DNA from: Daphnia carinata
Lineage: Eukaryota; Arthropoda; Branchiopoda; Diplostraca; Daphniidae
NCBI RefSeq assembly: GCF_022539665.2
Contig: NC_081331.1
Location: 13,672,638-13,736,637 of the forward strand
Reading direction: 5' to 3'
DNA: 64,000 nucleotides
Part shown: positions 1-11,900 of the stretch, piece by piece
How positions within the stretch are numbered: the stretch's first letter is position 1
Layout: every line of letters begins with the position of its first letter
Notes under the pieces: generated by a model
Told to the model about the DNA's origin: nothing
Databases searched by the model: none
What the model saw: the letters and a program-made list of their open reading frames with translations, nothing else
Made by a program: the position numbers and the translations under genes

Positions 1-670
1 CCAACTAAGAAACCGCTGCCATTCTCTATCAATTGTTGTTCCACTTTTTGCAAATGAGGGTTTACCATATCTTGGAGAAACTGTTGATTGATTTCACAGA
101 AAAAATATTATGTTAGCACGAAATACGAGTGGGAGGAAGTTAATCAAACCTTTTGAAACATTTCCTTTTGTTTATTTTTGTCTGTTTCGTTAACTATCGG
201 TTTGGTTGCTGTCAAGTTGTACCATAAGGACACATTTTTTTAGATTAATGAGATCAACTGTTTTCTTTTTTTACGTCGTTGAAATCTGCTATTTACCTCC
301 AATTAAGTCATAGATGCAATCGACATACATGTCTGCCTGACTTTGTTCCCAGTCATTTTGGCCGGCCAATCCGTGTTGTCGGGCGAGGTACCTGGCGATA
401 GCATTCGACTGCGCTAAAGGTTTACCATCCACCTCCAAAACAGGAACCTGACCGAAGAGCGTACCTGTTAATATCATGTATGACACTCAGATGAAATTCC
501 GGACACTGCTTATGGTTATGGTTTCAAATTTTTATACCAGCTTTGTATTTGGGCCATTCTTCGCGCTCAAAACGAAAGTCTTCGAAAACAATTTCTTGGT
601 GTTGAAGAATCAGTCGAGCCAGTTCAGCACGGCCGGTCGAATTAAAGTAAATCAATTTATAGTGAACCAT
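1..670 (-). CDS. Glutathione S-transferase, sigma class (HPGDS-like), 3' part beyond window
   Basis: Exon 1 runs 670 down to 538 and begins MVHYKLIYFNSTGRAELARL, the thioredoxin-fold start of sigma-class GSTs with the catalytic Tyr in the LIYF context. Exon 2 runs 464 down to 297 and carries FGQVPVLEVDGKPLAQSNAI, the glutathione-binding region with the cis-Pro and the SNAI motif. Exon 3, reading FLQDMVNPHLQKVEQQ and then GFLVG, lies below about position 94 and continues off the window. Family knowledge: these are soluble dimers that conjugate glutathione or isomerise prostaglandin H2; in arthropods they mainly detoxify lipid peroxides. Exon 1 to exon 2 is a clean phase-1 junction. Exon 2 to exon 3 is not: the GT donor at 296 is phase 1, but the only nearby AG acceptor (82-81) would shift the frame. 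The in-frame start at 94 is preceded by TG. The gene may be damaged or may use a non-canonical acceptor. Confidence 0.85.
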
Positions 671-1012
671 GTCTTAACAGTGAATAGTTGCTGCCTAGTC
701 AATAGCGGAACGGTTAAACCACAAGATCCAGAAGCGAAGTGACCGATCCCCTGCAATTTATATCGTGCCAGACATAGGGGGACCAAGCAAACATTCGTTT
801 CTCCTATGACTTGCACCTTACCAAATTATTACGCAATAACGACTTATCACGTAGACTTGTAACAGTCTTGTAACCCATGAACTTAGCACTTTGCTATGCA
901 TATAGGGCGGTTCACAGTTCTTATCGTATACTTCCAATGTATGTTTGTATAATTACAACTAATTAAAAAAAAATGATACATATCGTACAGATTTGTTATC
1001 GATGCTAATTTA

Positions 1013-1402
1013 TTACCCAAACAAGTAAAATGAGAATACAGCGATTAACCAAAGACTTGAAAAAATGGTAAATGAAAACAAGAAGGTTACTATGGGCCAA
1101 TCGTCTCCATAGAAGCTGTCGCCTTTGTCGTCATTGTCTGCTTGATTGAGCTCAAGTTCGCTAGGCTCGTCAGTTGAAGGAAGCGTATCCCAAAATTCAG
1201 GTGGAAGCGGTGGTGGATTCCAAGCGGAAGGCGCGTCTAGCCATTTGGTGATGTTGTGCCATTTTTTCTTGTACCAAGGCTTATGCGTTTCTTTCCTTTC
1301 CTCCTCTTCCTGCATTAGTATTAACATATTCTGCACTTTGTCTTGTATGTTAGCTTGCTGGATATAAATGAATGGGAACATCGCTTCCTTCAAACACTCC
1401 AT
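1013..1402 (-). CDS. Unrecognised small protein with C-terminal membrane segment
   Basis: An open frame of 129 codons starting MECLKEAMFPFIYIQQ. I do not recognise it. The N-terminal third is a charged, probably helical stretch with an EEEERKE run. The middle is rich in Trp and Pro (WLDAPSAWNPPPLPPEFW) and is followed by an acidic linker. The last 25 or so residues (from DWPIVTFLFSF) form one strongly hydrophobic segment that ends almost at the stop, as in a tail-anchored or small mitochondrial inner-membrane protein. The frame stays open about 15 codons upstream of this ATG without another Met, so a 5' exon is possible. It lies between the GST and PAGR1 genes on the same strand. A non-coding origin cannot be excluded, but the amino-acid composition is not low-complexity. 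Confidence 0.4.
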   Translation of the reverse strand: MECLKEAMFPFIYIQQANIQDKVQNMLILMQEEEERKETHKPWYKKKWHNITKWLDAPSAWNPPPLPPEFWDTLPSTDEPSELELNQADNDDKGDSFYGDDWPIVTFLFSFTIFSSLWLIAVFSFYLFG

Positions 1403-1756
1403 TTTATCGTGCCGTGGGATTCTTGAGTCAAATTCGATTCAAATGTTGTTGTACCAATTGGCGACTGGCATTTGCCTCCTGTTTTTGTAATTCTGGATCA
1501 TGATGTTTCCTAATTTGAGATAAATACAGCCAATACATATAAACATTAGCGTTTCACATGTAGTTCATTCGTGCATGAACCCAAAGAAAAAATTCTGCCT
1601 CGGCGTAAAGCATTTTTATTGTAAATAATAAGGAATTGTCATTTTTTTGTAAAAAAAATAATTAGTGGCAGTTAAAAACAAACTCACTTACTACACTTAT
1701 AAAATCACTTATTAAAAATATATAGTTATTAAACAAAAATAAAATACAAGGAATAT

Positions 1757-2331
1757 TCAGGTCGGTTTTTGAGTAGACGATGGTTTTTCCAACTGATCCA
1801 GTTTTCTGTGCCGTCTCATTGAGGAAAGGATACCATCCAGACTTGTAGTTTTCTTCTTCGCACTGCCTCTTGGCTGTTTATTAACACCCATCCCAGGACC
1901 AACCCTGGTTGGGCCAGGTTTTGTTGTGGCACTGGGTTCATCCAGGAAGTCAAAATCAGACTTTTCTTCAGTTCTACAGAAAGCAAGTTTATTAATCCAT
2001 TGCAGAAGAATACATGCCTGCCATGTTTTATGCTTTGTACTTTAGCTCTTCATTTTCTGTATCGCCTTCAACTTCTCCTGATTGGACCTCTTTTCTTCCC
2101 GGGCATACCCAATCGAGGGTCAAAAGTTTGCAGTCTTTTTCGCCTGTGTAACTTTCGAATAGTTGAACGACTGCAGCAGGAGAAGGAACCCATTGTTGAC
2201 ACTAGAAAAAACACAATTCCATGAATATTGGAAAATAAAAGTTTTGAGATTTCACTATATTATACCATAGAAGAATAAGTAAGCCCGTAGTTTTCATCAT
2301 CGGAACAGTCCACTTTCCATTCTGGATCCAT
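1757..2331 (-). CDS. PAGR1: PAXIP1-associated glutamate-rich protein 1 (PAGR1/PA1) orthologue
   Basis: Three exons: 2331-2266, 2201-2041 and 1973-1757, giving 147 aa with junction phases 0 and 2. The protein begins MDPEWKVDCSDDENYGLTYS. It then has WVPSPAAVVQLFESY, an acidic linker, the SDFDFLDEP motif and a basic C-terminus with LDGILSSMRRHRKLDQLEKP. The order Trp-Pro helix, FDF-DEP motif and LDxxLxxMxRHxKL matches vertebrate PAGR1, which is about 250 aa; this copy is shorter mainly at the N-terminus. Family knowledge: PAGR1 is a nuclear subunit of the KMT2C/KMT2D (MLL3/4) H3K4 methyltransferase complex and binds PTIP. It is divergently transcribed from paxillin, with the two start codons 657 bp apart. 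A minus-strand AATAAA lies at 1620-1615. Confidence 0.85.
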
Positions 2332-2859
2332 TTTTCGTTAATCAAAACAAAAAACTTAGAAAAAAACAAAACAAATGTCCGAACCCAGGACGCGGTAAAA
2401 ACAACAAGCAAATTCAATTTTTTATCGTCACTCTAGCGGTCTTTTCGTAAATTCTTTCGCCATCTGACGAGCTTGTTTTAATCTTTCTTAAGGTTTCATT
2501 TGCAGCTAAAAATTATTTCTTTAACCTAGAAAGTTATCAGATCTAATTTAGCTGTGATTCGGGAAACTGAGAAATTTTGTTAAACAGAATTGCCTGAAAG
2601 AATCTTGTGAGAAGAGTGTTCATGCGGTGGTTGCCCTACAGATGCCGTAGTTAATCAGACGTCATGAAACGTCAAGAATATCTTTCTGAGTAATAAACAT
2701 AAAAATTTTATCGGGCGTGTGCTCCAAGTAGTGAAGTGGAATGCATAGACGCATTTGATAGTAGTTTCTGCAGGAGAGAGAAAGAAAACGTGCCCATTGG
2801 CTTTGACAGCTACGACTGTACTGTGTTGTTCTCGTTCAGTGCACAGTCAACCCGGTGTT

Positions 2860-2867
2860 TATAAATA
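2860..2867 (+). promoter_or_regulatory. TATA box of the paxillin upstream promoter
   Basis: TATAAATA lies 122 bp upstream of the upstream paxillin start codon (2989) and about 30 bp from a plausible transcription start near 2890. It sits in the 657-bp stretch between the divergent PAGR1 and paxillin start codons, so this stretch probably acts as a two-way promoter. The placement is by sequence only. Confidence 0.5.
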
Positions 2868-2988
2868 GACGTGAACCCTTTTTTTTCCCCTTCTCCTTTA
2901 ATCTGTTTATATCTGCAAGGAAACGTCAACGCCAAGCAAAAAGAAGAGAAAAGGAAAAACAATCAAAACAGTCCCTGATTCCAGTCCA

Positions 2989-5900
2989 ATGGAAGCCCCG
3001 GCCATGGATGACTTGGGTAAGGCAGACGATATAGATTGAGTTTTCAAAAACAGAAGCAAAGGCTCTAAACAAATTCATTTAAGCAGGCACTGGTTTTGTT
3101 ATTGTTTGTCCCGAGGAGCCTGAGGGGTGTGCAAGAATGGGCAGACTAGAGAGTTACACAGTTGGGAGAGAGAGAGTAGTTTTTTTTCTGGAGGGAGTTA
3201 AGAGAGTGGGAGGGAAAAAGAAGCAGAGAAAGACTGAGAGAAAGAGCTCTGAGAGAGATGAAACTTGTTGGTGGGATGGCAGTGAGAGCCGAAACAGCCA
3301 GGCTGACAGATGGGCCTGAACGCTCACTCTTGATTCTAGAGGTACCACAAAGGACCAAGGCAGACAGTGGTTCTTGTTTTGTTTTTTTTTTATTTATTTT
3401 GCTGGTGATTGGATTGTCACCGTACCTACACCGTTTAAACATCATCCTCAATGGATCGCACTGTGTACGGCGAGGGCGACACGTCCAACGAGCCTTACGG
3501 TCTGACTTACCAGCCGTTCCGTTTGACCAAGAAGGACACTCCGGCTCCTGGATGTAAGTTGCTGTTTCCTCTGTCTTGGCCGTGGTCGAGTGGGAAGGAG
3601 GGGGATTCGTTTTGCTCTTTTGCCAATTTTTAAGCCCACCTGGGCAGGCACGTGTCCCGTTTTTCTTCTTTTGATGACGCATCCAACCATGAAGCCCTCC
3701 CAATGATCCATCTTTACAACACACTCACAGACAAACACGTGATTGAAAGTGACGTCACAGTAAGGACTGTTTTGTTTTTTTGCCTATATGCTCCCCTCCC
3801 GTGTGCGAAATTGCCGGTAGTTAAAGGTGCGGCCATGAAGTCGAATAAGATTCAAGTATTAATGAAGACGCAAAGCAGCTTCCATTCGTGGAAAATTTCC
3901 TCAGGTAAAAGAACAAGGATAAAGAAATGCGGCATGTAGTTTGTCTGGTGACGTCAGTGAGTTGGTTGACCGTATTGGGTGTCGGATCGGGCCGAGCCTT
4001 TTAAGGTAAGGTTCGCCGTTCCCAATGTCGGGACTTGAGGAGGCACTGAAAAACTCACGCTGGGGAAAGTGGGTGGGCTGTTCTGTAGGGACGTACGTGC
4101 CCGTCATATAGAGAGAAAGAGAGGGAAGCTGTGTGTGTGGGAGCAAGAACGATGCAAGGACGTCTAAACTATGAGACTGTAGCGGTGTGGTAACCTTCCA
4201 TTTGACTTGCTCCCGTCTTTTTTTTTTCCCTTTTAATTTATACCTAGAAAGTTGTCTCGTTCTTTTTTTCTCTCTCAGTTTTCATTCGGATGTCAAAAGT
4301 GTTGAACAGTTGGTGCAGCTGCACCACGAAAGGAAAGAAAAGTGGCTCGTCTGTCGGCATGGAAACACTCATCCAATTGCACGCAAACACAACAGGTTTC
4401 AGCTCTTCTTTTTTTCCTCCTTTAGGTGGTGGCCGATTCTCATCTGATTTCCATCTTTATGAGAAACTGAGGTGTCTAAAAGCTTGACATATGAGTCTGT
4501 CCTCATTTGGTCTGGTCGTCCCAATGTTTTATACGAAAACGTCTTGTATAGCCCGGATGTCGTCTCGTTTGCTGAAACTTTTTCTCCGTCGTTGGCGAAA
4601 TTGTTGTTTGAAAATGAGTCAGCATTCGTGGCCACACATCCTGATCCGGTGACGTTAGAACACAGCTGATCAACTATGCAGGCACGTCTATCTTTTTTAG
4701 CTGTAGTGCTTGTAATGCAACAAGTTCACAGTTTATGAAATGAGAAGGGGTCGAAAAACCTCAGAAAAAGAATAGTTGGACGAACGCCCAGTTTTGGGTG
4801 GAGCGCACACACACACACACTATCCTTTTTGTTTTTGTTTTTTTTCTTTTTGTTCTTTCCATGTGGGCCCAGTTATTTCTAACCTGGACTCCACCAATAA
4901 CAACCACAGACATACACACAACCCATCTCTTTTTCTATTCCAAAGGCTCCTTTTTGGCTCGGCTCTGCGATTCAATCGCACTTTAGGCTTTTGTATAAGA
5001 GTCTGCGTTCGTGCTCGACACACGCTCAGTGCGCCGTCTCTACAAAACTGTTCTACACGACGTGTCTTTGTTGTTTGATTTTTTCCTGTGAAGTGTTGCC
5101 CGCTCAGTTTAGTGTCTTTTCTTTGGCTGTGGGGATTCATTTGTGTTCTTTTTCCGAGAGATATCCTTGCCCAAAGTTTTAAAGGATTCCCCGAGAAGAA
5201 AAATAAAACTGTGGCAAGCGTGTGATTAACGATGACCCTGATGGCTCGTCGTGCGAGCGATATACGACCAGGAACGGTCGAAAACCTACCGGTGAAGGAC
5301 GCTGCCGATTGCTACACACTCGACTGGGAACGTTCTCTGTGTAAATTAAAGCTTGAAACACATTTCTTCTATTTTAAATGGATGCGAGCGGAAACGGTTG
5401 GAATTGAACGGCCGAATGCTGTGACGGGCACTTGAAACTGTTTGGCGGCGCCTGTTATACACTAGAAAACATTTTGGGTCCTTAGTTTCTTTTGATTGCC
5501 TTTTTTTTTTTAAAGATATTTTAATCATGTGGGCGAAAGCGGAACGAGGAATCCGTGAAAATGGATTAGGAATATTTTTGGGAAGGGAATGCTATTCGTT
5601 TCTGTAGTTGGATTGACATCCCCGTTTCCTTGCCCGCTATTGGTGGAGATAGGCACAATGAGAGCTAATGGAGGAACAGCTAGTCGAACCATTTCCTAAT
5701 TTTGAAAAGTGACAAAAAAAAAACATTTGGGCGTTTCCCCGACGAGGATCGTATATTCATTCGCATTTTGCTTTTTTAAAGGCCAGACACGCCCTTGTTT
5801 AATCCATCATCATCACCCTATTACATTTGTAATGGTATACTTTCGTTGTACGAGCTGGTGGGTTCGTGTTGTACTAGGGCGTGGGTTTCACTTTGATTGT

Positions 5901-8900
5901 CTTTTTCTTTTCTCGAATCTAAAATTTTGCTCTTTCTAATTCGCAGATGCCTTGTTGGCCGATTTGCAGACGACGCTGCACGCCAACGGTGCCAACCTGA
6001 ACGACGGCAACGAGACGTGGGCCAACGATGGCCAGCACCACGTTACGTCACAGAGCTACCAATACCAACACGGCGAAGTCGATCAGCAGGTAAGACCTTA
6101 CTGAACATGTTCCTGGTAAAAAGAATCGCATGAAAGCAGACGACGAAATGAAGTCATTGAAGTCCAGCGTTGAGTCTGTGACCATATTTGGACCGCCTGT
6201 TTTCAGTCATCCTGCTTGGGTCCATCGACATGAGCGTGTGAAATGTCTGTGGCATCTTCTCGATGATTATAAATGGGAAAAATCCGTGCTGTCTAGCCTA
6301 CGACCCGATTCTTCATCCATCATCTACACTCCCCTACGGATTGAGCCGACACAACTTGAACCCCCCACTCAGTGTTTAATGGCCGTGAAATCTGATGGGC
6401 TTAACTATTTTTTAAGAAAACGTGCGAGGCTTCACGAAGAAGCCAAAGGACAGACTTAGCAAGAGAATCATACAGAGTTCAGTTAAGTCATCGCTGAGGA
6501 GAGAGGAAGGAAGATCATAGACCGACGAAAAGCCAATAAGCTAATAATAGGATTGATGGCGGGCGGAAAGTTTTTGAGTCGCTCGCCAAGTTTTTTCTTT
6601 TGAAAATTTCCAGAAAAAGAAAATTACGTAAATAGCTTCAGATTGTTTATCCATCAGTCGGCCGAGGTGATTGATGATCTTTTCACGATTTCGCTTTCTC
6701 GTTGGTATTTAATTCGTAAATGTAGACGATAAAAGTTGAAATGCCTAACCGGCAACAGCAATCGGTTTCATATTCTGGGAGATGACTCAACGCCATGCTG
6801 TTGCTACCAACCCGTTTATGTACAAATCAAATTATTCCTCTCAGTTAGCGGTTGGTTCTCCTCCTCCTCCTATGTCCATAAATGACCCTGCCTCGGTTTA
6901 CAGGTGTTTTGTCGATGGCAAAACAGAGAGAGAGAGGGACATTCCTACATGAGACGACATTTCGGTTAGTCGTAGAAGTAGTCTACTATTATGCCAAAAA
7001 AAACGAATATGCAAACCGGCTTTAAAAGGTGCGTTTTAGTTGGCAGCTATCGCTTTGTTTATCTTGGGCTGTGAAACTCGAAAACCTCGTTAGTTTCTAA
7101 CGTCGTGCCTGTTGTCGTCAAAACAAAATAAAAAACCAAGTGAGTCTTTTTTGGAAGATAAATGCGGAATTTTGATTTTCTCGCAGCCATTGCCGCACGT
7201 GTGGTGAATTGAATGGTGTCGTGCAAACCGCATCTGTTTTTTTTTTCCTCCTTTCATGACACGTTTTGCTTTTTTTTCAAGTCTAAAACCAAAGCAGACA
7301 GTCTCATGTGTTTGCATGTTTGTAGATTAAGAACGTCTGGCGCAATTTTATGGTACCGTTCCGATTTTGCTGTTGCATGGGGATCGTTTCGCTTAGTAGA
7401 AAATAATGATTTTTTGTTGTTGTTGTTGTCGTTCTTTGCGTTGTTTTATTAATCTGTCGAGTCCTTTTGCGATGCTTAGCGAGTTGGCATGCACCAAACC
7501 TGTTATATGACCTCAATATTATCAAGAATTTCTGGCGTGTCGTCTGATAGGGTTTCGTTGTAGACAACTGACCGATAACCTCTTTTGGACTACCCAAAAA
7601 AGAAGGGAAGATAAGACGTAGGATGGCCGCATTGTACGACCCAATGTGTCTCTTGTGTGTAAACATAGTCGAAGAAATCCAATCATGGTTTTTTTTACGT
7701 TCGAGGCTATTTTATTTTCGGCCTAAATAACGTGAATCTCGGTCAAAGTTCCAGTCGCCTTAGATGGAGACACGACCATGAGACCCCAAATGAGGTGGGC
7801 CATTTCGACCGGCTGTACCTAAATTTTTTTGTTCAAAAATTAGATTTTTCTTTTTATTATTTAACAACTAGTCTTGAATAAAGATGTAGCAAATGATTGA
7901 CGACATGTTTTCGTACCTCTAGGTAACGTATGCGAATCACGCCGAAGTTGTGGCAAGCCACAACCATAATGCGCCGCCGCAACGCAATATGCGTGAGCTG
8001 GACACGTTACTGGATGATTTGAACCGCTCGCGTTTGTCGGCCGGCATTTCGAGCAGCTCGGTGGGACATAATAGCAGTGCCGGCAACAGCAACGATGGCC
8101 GTCCATCTGTCGATGCCCTACTCAACGAGCTCTCCAACGCCGTTCACAAGTACCTTCATATACACGACTTTCTTCTTTTTCTTTTCATTTTTCGTTTACG
8201 TTTATGTTTATCATTACGTAGTAAGGCTGTACATATATTCAATTGGTGCCTCGGCTTGAATGTTTTTTTTTTTTCTGTTGTTATGGCTTTCATTTTGAGT
8301 ACCGCCACGAGCGATTGAGAAAGGGCTTATGTTGGCCGCCCTCATCCTATTGTTAAAATATTTTATCGGCCTTTTTTTTAAAAAAAGCTCTTTTGTGTAG
8401 GTTTCTGTGCTTTGTTTGTTCCGTTGTAGTAATGGCGTGCTTTTTCTTTTGTTTTCATTTCTTTTTCTCTTTTTTTTTCTTTTCTCTCAATGCGCGGCTT
8501 TCTTGTTTTTTTTTTTTTTTTTCAGTTCGGCCAATTATATCAAAAGGTAAAAAAATCTCGGTTTCAGAGCTTTCATAAATTTTGCGGTTTTCATAATAAG
8601 GCTTGTGTATACAGACAAGTTAAAAAACAATAACAATAGCCAATTGGTTTAATTTATTGTCCTCTTTGTTTTTGTAGTGACGGATCGCACAAGGGAAGTA
8701 CCGGAGCCGCTTCATCGGCCACTGAAGAACTCGACGTGCTTATGGCATCTCTTTCCACTTTTAAGGTAGGAGATTCCTTTTTCATATTCCTTTTTTCATT
8801 CAAATTTGGCGCGATTCGGTTTTTTATTTTATTGTTTCGGTTGCGAACGCCATCTGTCGCCCAAACTATTAACTCCGTCGTAGAGAAACTGTTTATTATT

Positions 8901-11900
8901 TGAACTCGTGTGTTTTTTAGGAACGATGCGCGTTTGTTTCTTCACGCTTGTTTATTTTAAGAGTGTGTCGTGTTAGTATTAGAAGTCATAGGGTTCTTCT
9001 AGTCCGACTGCTTTCCTCCGATCCATTGCCGTGATGGATTTAGTGTCTTGAAGCAGCCGACCAAGCCGGATCAAGCACTCCGTTATACGATGGCGTCTGG
9101 TTCTAGTCTCTTCAGCTCCCCCTCTTTCGTGTTGCTGGACTCTGAAGTGTACGACTGTACTCGACATGGCATGCCAGACATACCACCTCCCCCACGTTGT
9201 GATGATAAACCAAGACGGGAAATCCAAAAGAAACAAAAATGAACATGCTTTGCTCAATGCTGAACGGATGGTGTTTGCAAACGCAAACATGTTGTTCAAC
9301 TGCGTACGATGGGACGAACGAACGTACGTTCAAAAAATTTATCTTTTCCTTAAGCAAAGCAGGGTCGAAGCCCTAGCCTTATATATCTACCGTTTTTTCT
9401 CCGGGTGGCTTCATTTTTAAAAATAGATTTTGAATTCCCTTTTTTCCCGCTTTTTCTTCAAACTTCCAGCGGACCAAGATCTTTTTTTCCCCCGTTTTAT
9501 TGGGAAAAGTCCGGAGGATTTGAAGGACAAGCCACAGCAATGGTTACTAAGCTAAACGAGTAGGTGTCGAGTCAAAATTGATCGAGTCAAATCCATTAGA
9601 CGTTGTTTGTGTTAGCGCTAAAACTCGTGACGGTCGCCCCTCGGGGAAGACTTTTCATATTTCAAGTCCCCAGCAGACCGACCGAACTCGAAATGGAATC
9701 GTCGTCTATCGAGTTTGAATGAATCATCGTGCAACAGTCGCCGTAGCTCTGGGTTTTTCTTGCGAGGAATTGACAGTACGATGATGGCAGGATGCGTGAT
9801 TCCGCCCAAAGGAGCAAATGTTTTGTTTATTGACAAGGCTCATTATTTTTTTTTCTTCTCCTTTTAGAATAATAATTCGGGAGCCAAAACATTTAGAATT
9901 ACCTCTTTTTTTTTTAAGAAAAAAAAAATGTTGATGATTTACACATTTTGCACGCGTGTAGAAGGGCGGAGCGGGCGGCTCTTCGGAACCAATGGCGACT
10001 GCGTCGTACTCAAAGATCGGCGACGCCACCTACGCCAAACCCAACAAAGTCCAGCGGGCCAACACCAAGGATCAGTTGGATTCGATGCTCGGGAACTTGC
10101 AGGTGACTGTCTTTCTAGCTCTCTCTCAAAAATCCCATCGCTTCATCATATTTTCAATTTCCAACTTATTTCTCTAATTCGAATTTATTTCTTTTCTATT
10201 TTTTTATCGCTGCGCATTCAATCACAGGCTGACATGAATAAACAAGGTATCTCCGCCACTACTAAAGGATGTTGCACCGCCTGCGAGAAGCCCATCGTCG
10301 GGCAGGTTCGATTCCATCTCCATCTTCTTTTTTTCAGGAAACTTTGATCGAAAAAAAGCGTTCACCTCCATCTTCTTTTTTTCTTACTCAACAAAAAACT
10401 TTTGCAATCCTTTCTCAATATTACCTGAAATACAGGTGGTGACGGCTTTGGGACGGACGTGGCACCCGGAGCACTTTGTCTGCTCGCATTGTCGCCAGGA
10501 GCTGGGCACGCAGAACTTTTTCGAACGCGACGGACAGCCTTACTGCGAGCCGGATTACCACCACCTCTTTTCGCCGCGTTGCGCTTATTGTAACGGACCC
10601 ATTTTAGATGTACGTTCACCATTCGACACCGTCATGGAAATCGATTTCCAGCTGCTATTGTTTTGTTTACGTCATTCCCCATCTTGGTTCATTTTGGGTA
10701 GAGACATAAGCTGGGAGTTTGTCCGGCTGAAGGAGAAAGAGCTACCTCGTTCTCTCTCCTTCTTTCTGAATTGTATAAATAGATTTTTAAGTGCCGAACG
10801 AACTAAGCGAGCGATCGCACGCACGCACGCTGACGGATGAAGCAAAATGAATGGATGGACTACGGTGTCAGACAGCTGGTCCGGTTCGCTTCCCTTGGCA
10901 GCTTGTTTTCACGTCCCGATTTTTTTTCGGGATTGTTTTTGTTATTCTCCTGTTTAGTTTTTCCCTAATCTTTCACTCTGTTTGCCCTTCATTAGAAATG
11001 CGTGACGGCGTTGGATCAGACGTGGCATCCGGATCACTTTTTCTGCACGCAATGCGGCTGCCAATTCGGCGAGGATGGGTTCCAGGAGAAGGATGGAAAG
11101 CCTTACTGTAAAGAGGACTACCTTTCCATGTTTGCTCTCAAGTGCAAAGGTTGCAATTCGGCCATCACCGAGGGCTACATTTCGGCTCTCAACGGACAGT
11201 GGCATCCCAATTGCTTCGTCTGCAGGGTAAGTTTGACATCCACCGAGTACAATGTTGTAAAAGATCAAAGGTAAGTGTCGTAGTTTTTATTACATTCCAA
11301 AAAGAAAGAAGAATCAGCTGTTAGTTTTGTTTGTCGTCCGTTTCGTTGTTGACATTCTTATCTCTTACGGGGAATTTTTGGACGGAAAAAGGATTGTCGC
11401 ACTTCGCTGAAGGGCGGCTCTTTTTACACGGTCGACTCGCGGCCCGTTTGCGGCAAGTGCATGGGCGTCAATTCCGACGATGAAGATGATGACAGCAAAT
11501 GAAGAAAACACACACGACCAAAAAAAAAACAAAAACGACAAGCGCTTCTTTTCTTCTACCCCCCTTTCGCACTTTTTTTTCCCTTCTCTTCCGACCACGC
11601 CTACAAATCAAAATCAACAAAAACAATGATGTTCTAGTCACAGAGCAAAAATAACACCCACCGCCAAACGGGATATGCTCCCCGCCCAAGTGCCTTTTTT
11701 AAAATTATTCATTTGGCTACCAGTTTCTATCTCTTTTATTTTGTCTTTCTGTGTTGTGTGTCTTGTTTGTGTATGATGGCGATGATGAATCTTTCCGCAC
11801 AAGAAAAAAAAAACAAAACAATATTGACAATGAAAGAAACAGCGAAAAAACAATACCGAAGTTATACGCTAAAGTTAGTTAACTTAAAAAAAAAAAAGGG

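Noticed and set aside
1146-1367. Plus-strand Ser/Cys-rich frame at 1146-1367
   Set aside because: It is antisense to the more protein-like minus-strand ORF at 1013-1402.
3146-3738. Long minus-strand frames (192 and 96 codons) inside paxillin intron 1
   Set aside because: They are antisense to a GA-rich stretch and to the alternative paxillin exon. Composition is Ser/Leu/Arg-biased, with no domain and no matching splice structure.
10300-10320. GGTTCGATTCC, a B-box-like string
   Set aside because: It lies across a paxillin exon-intron boundary. No A box or cloverleaf surrounds it.
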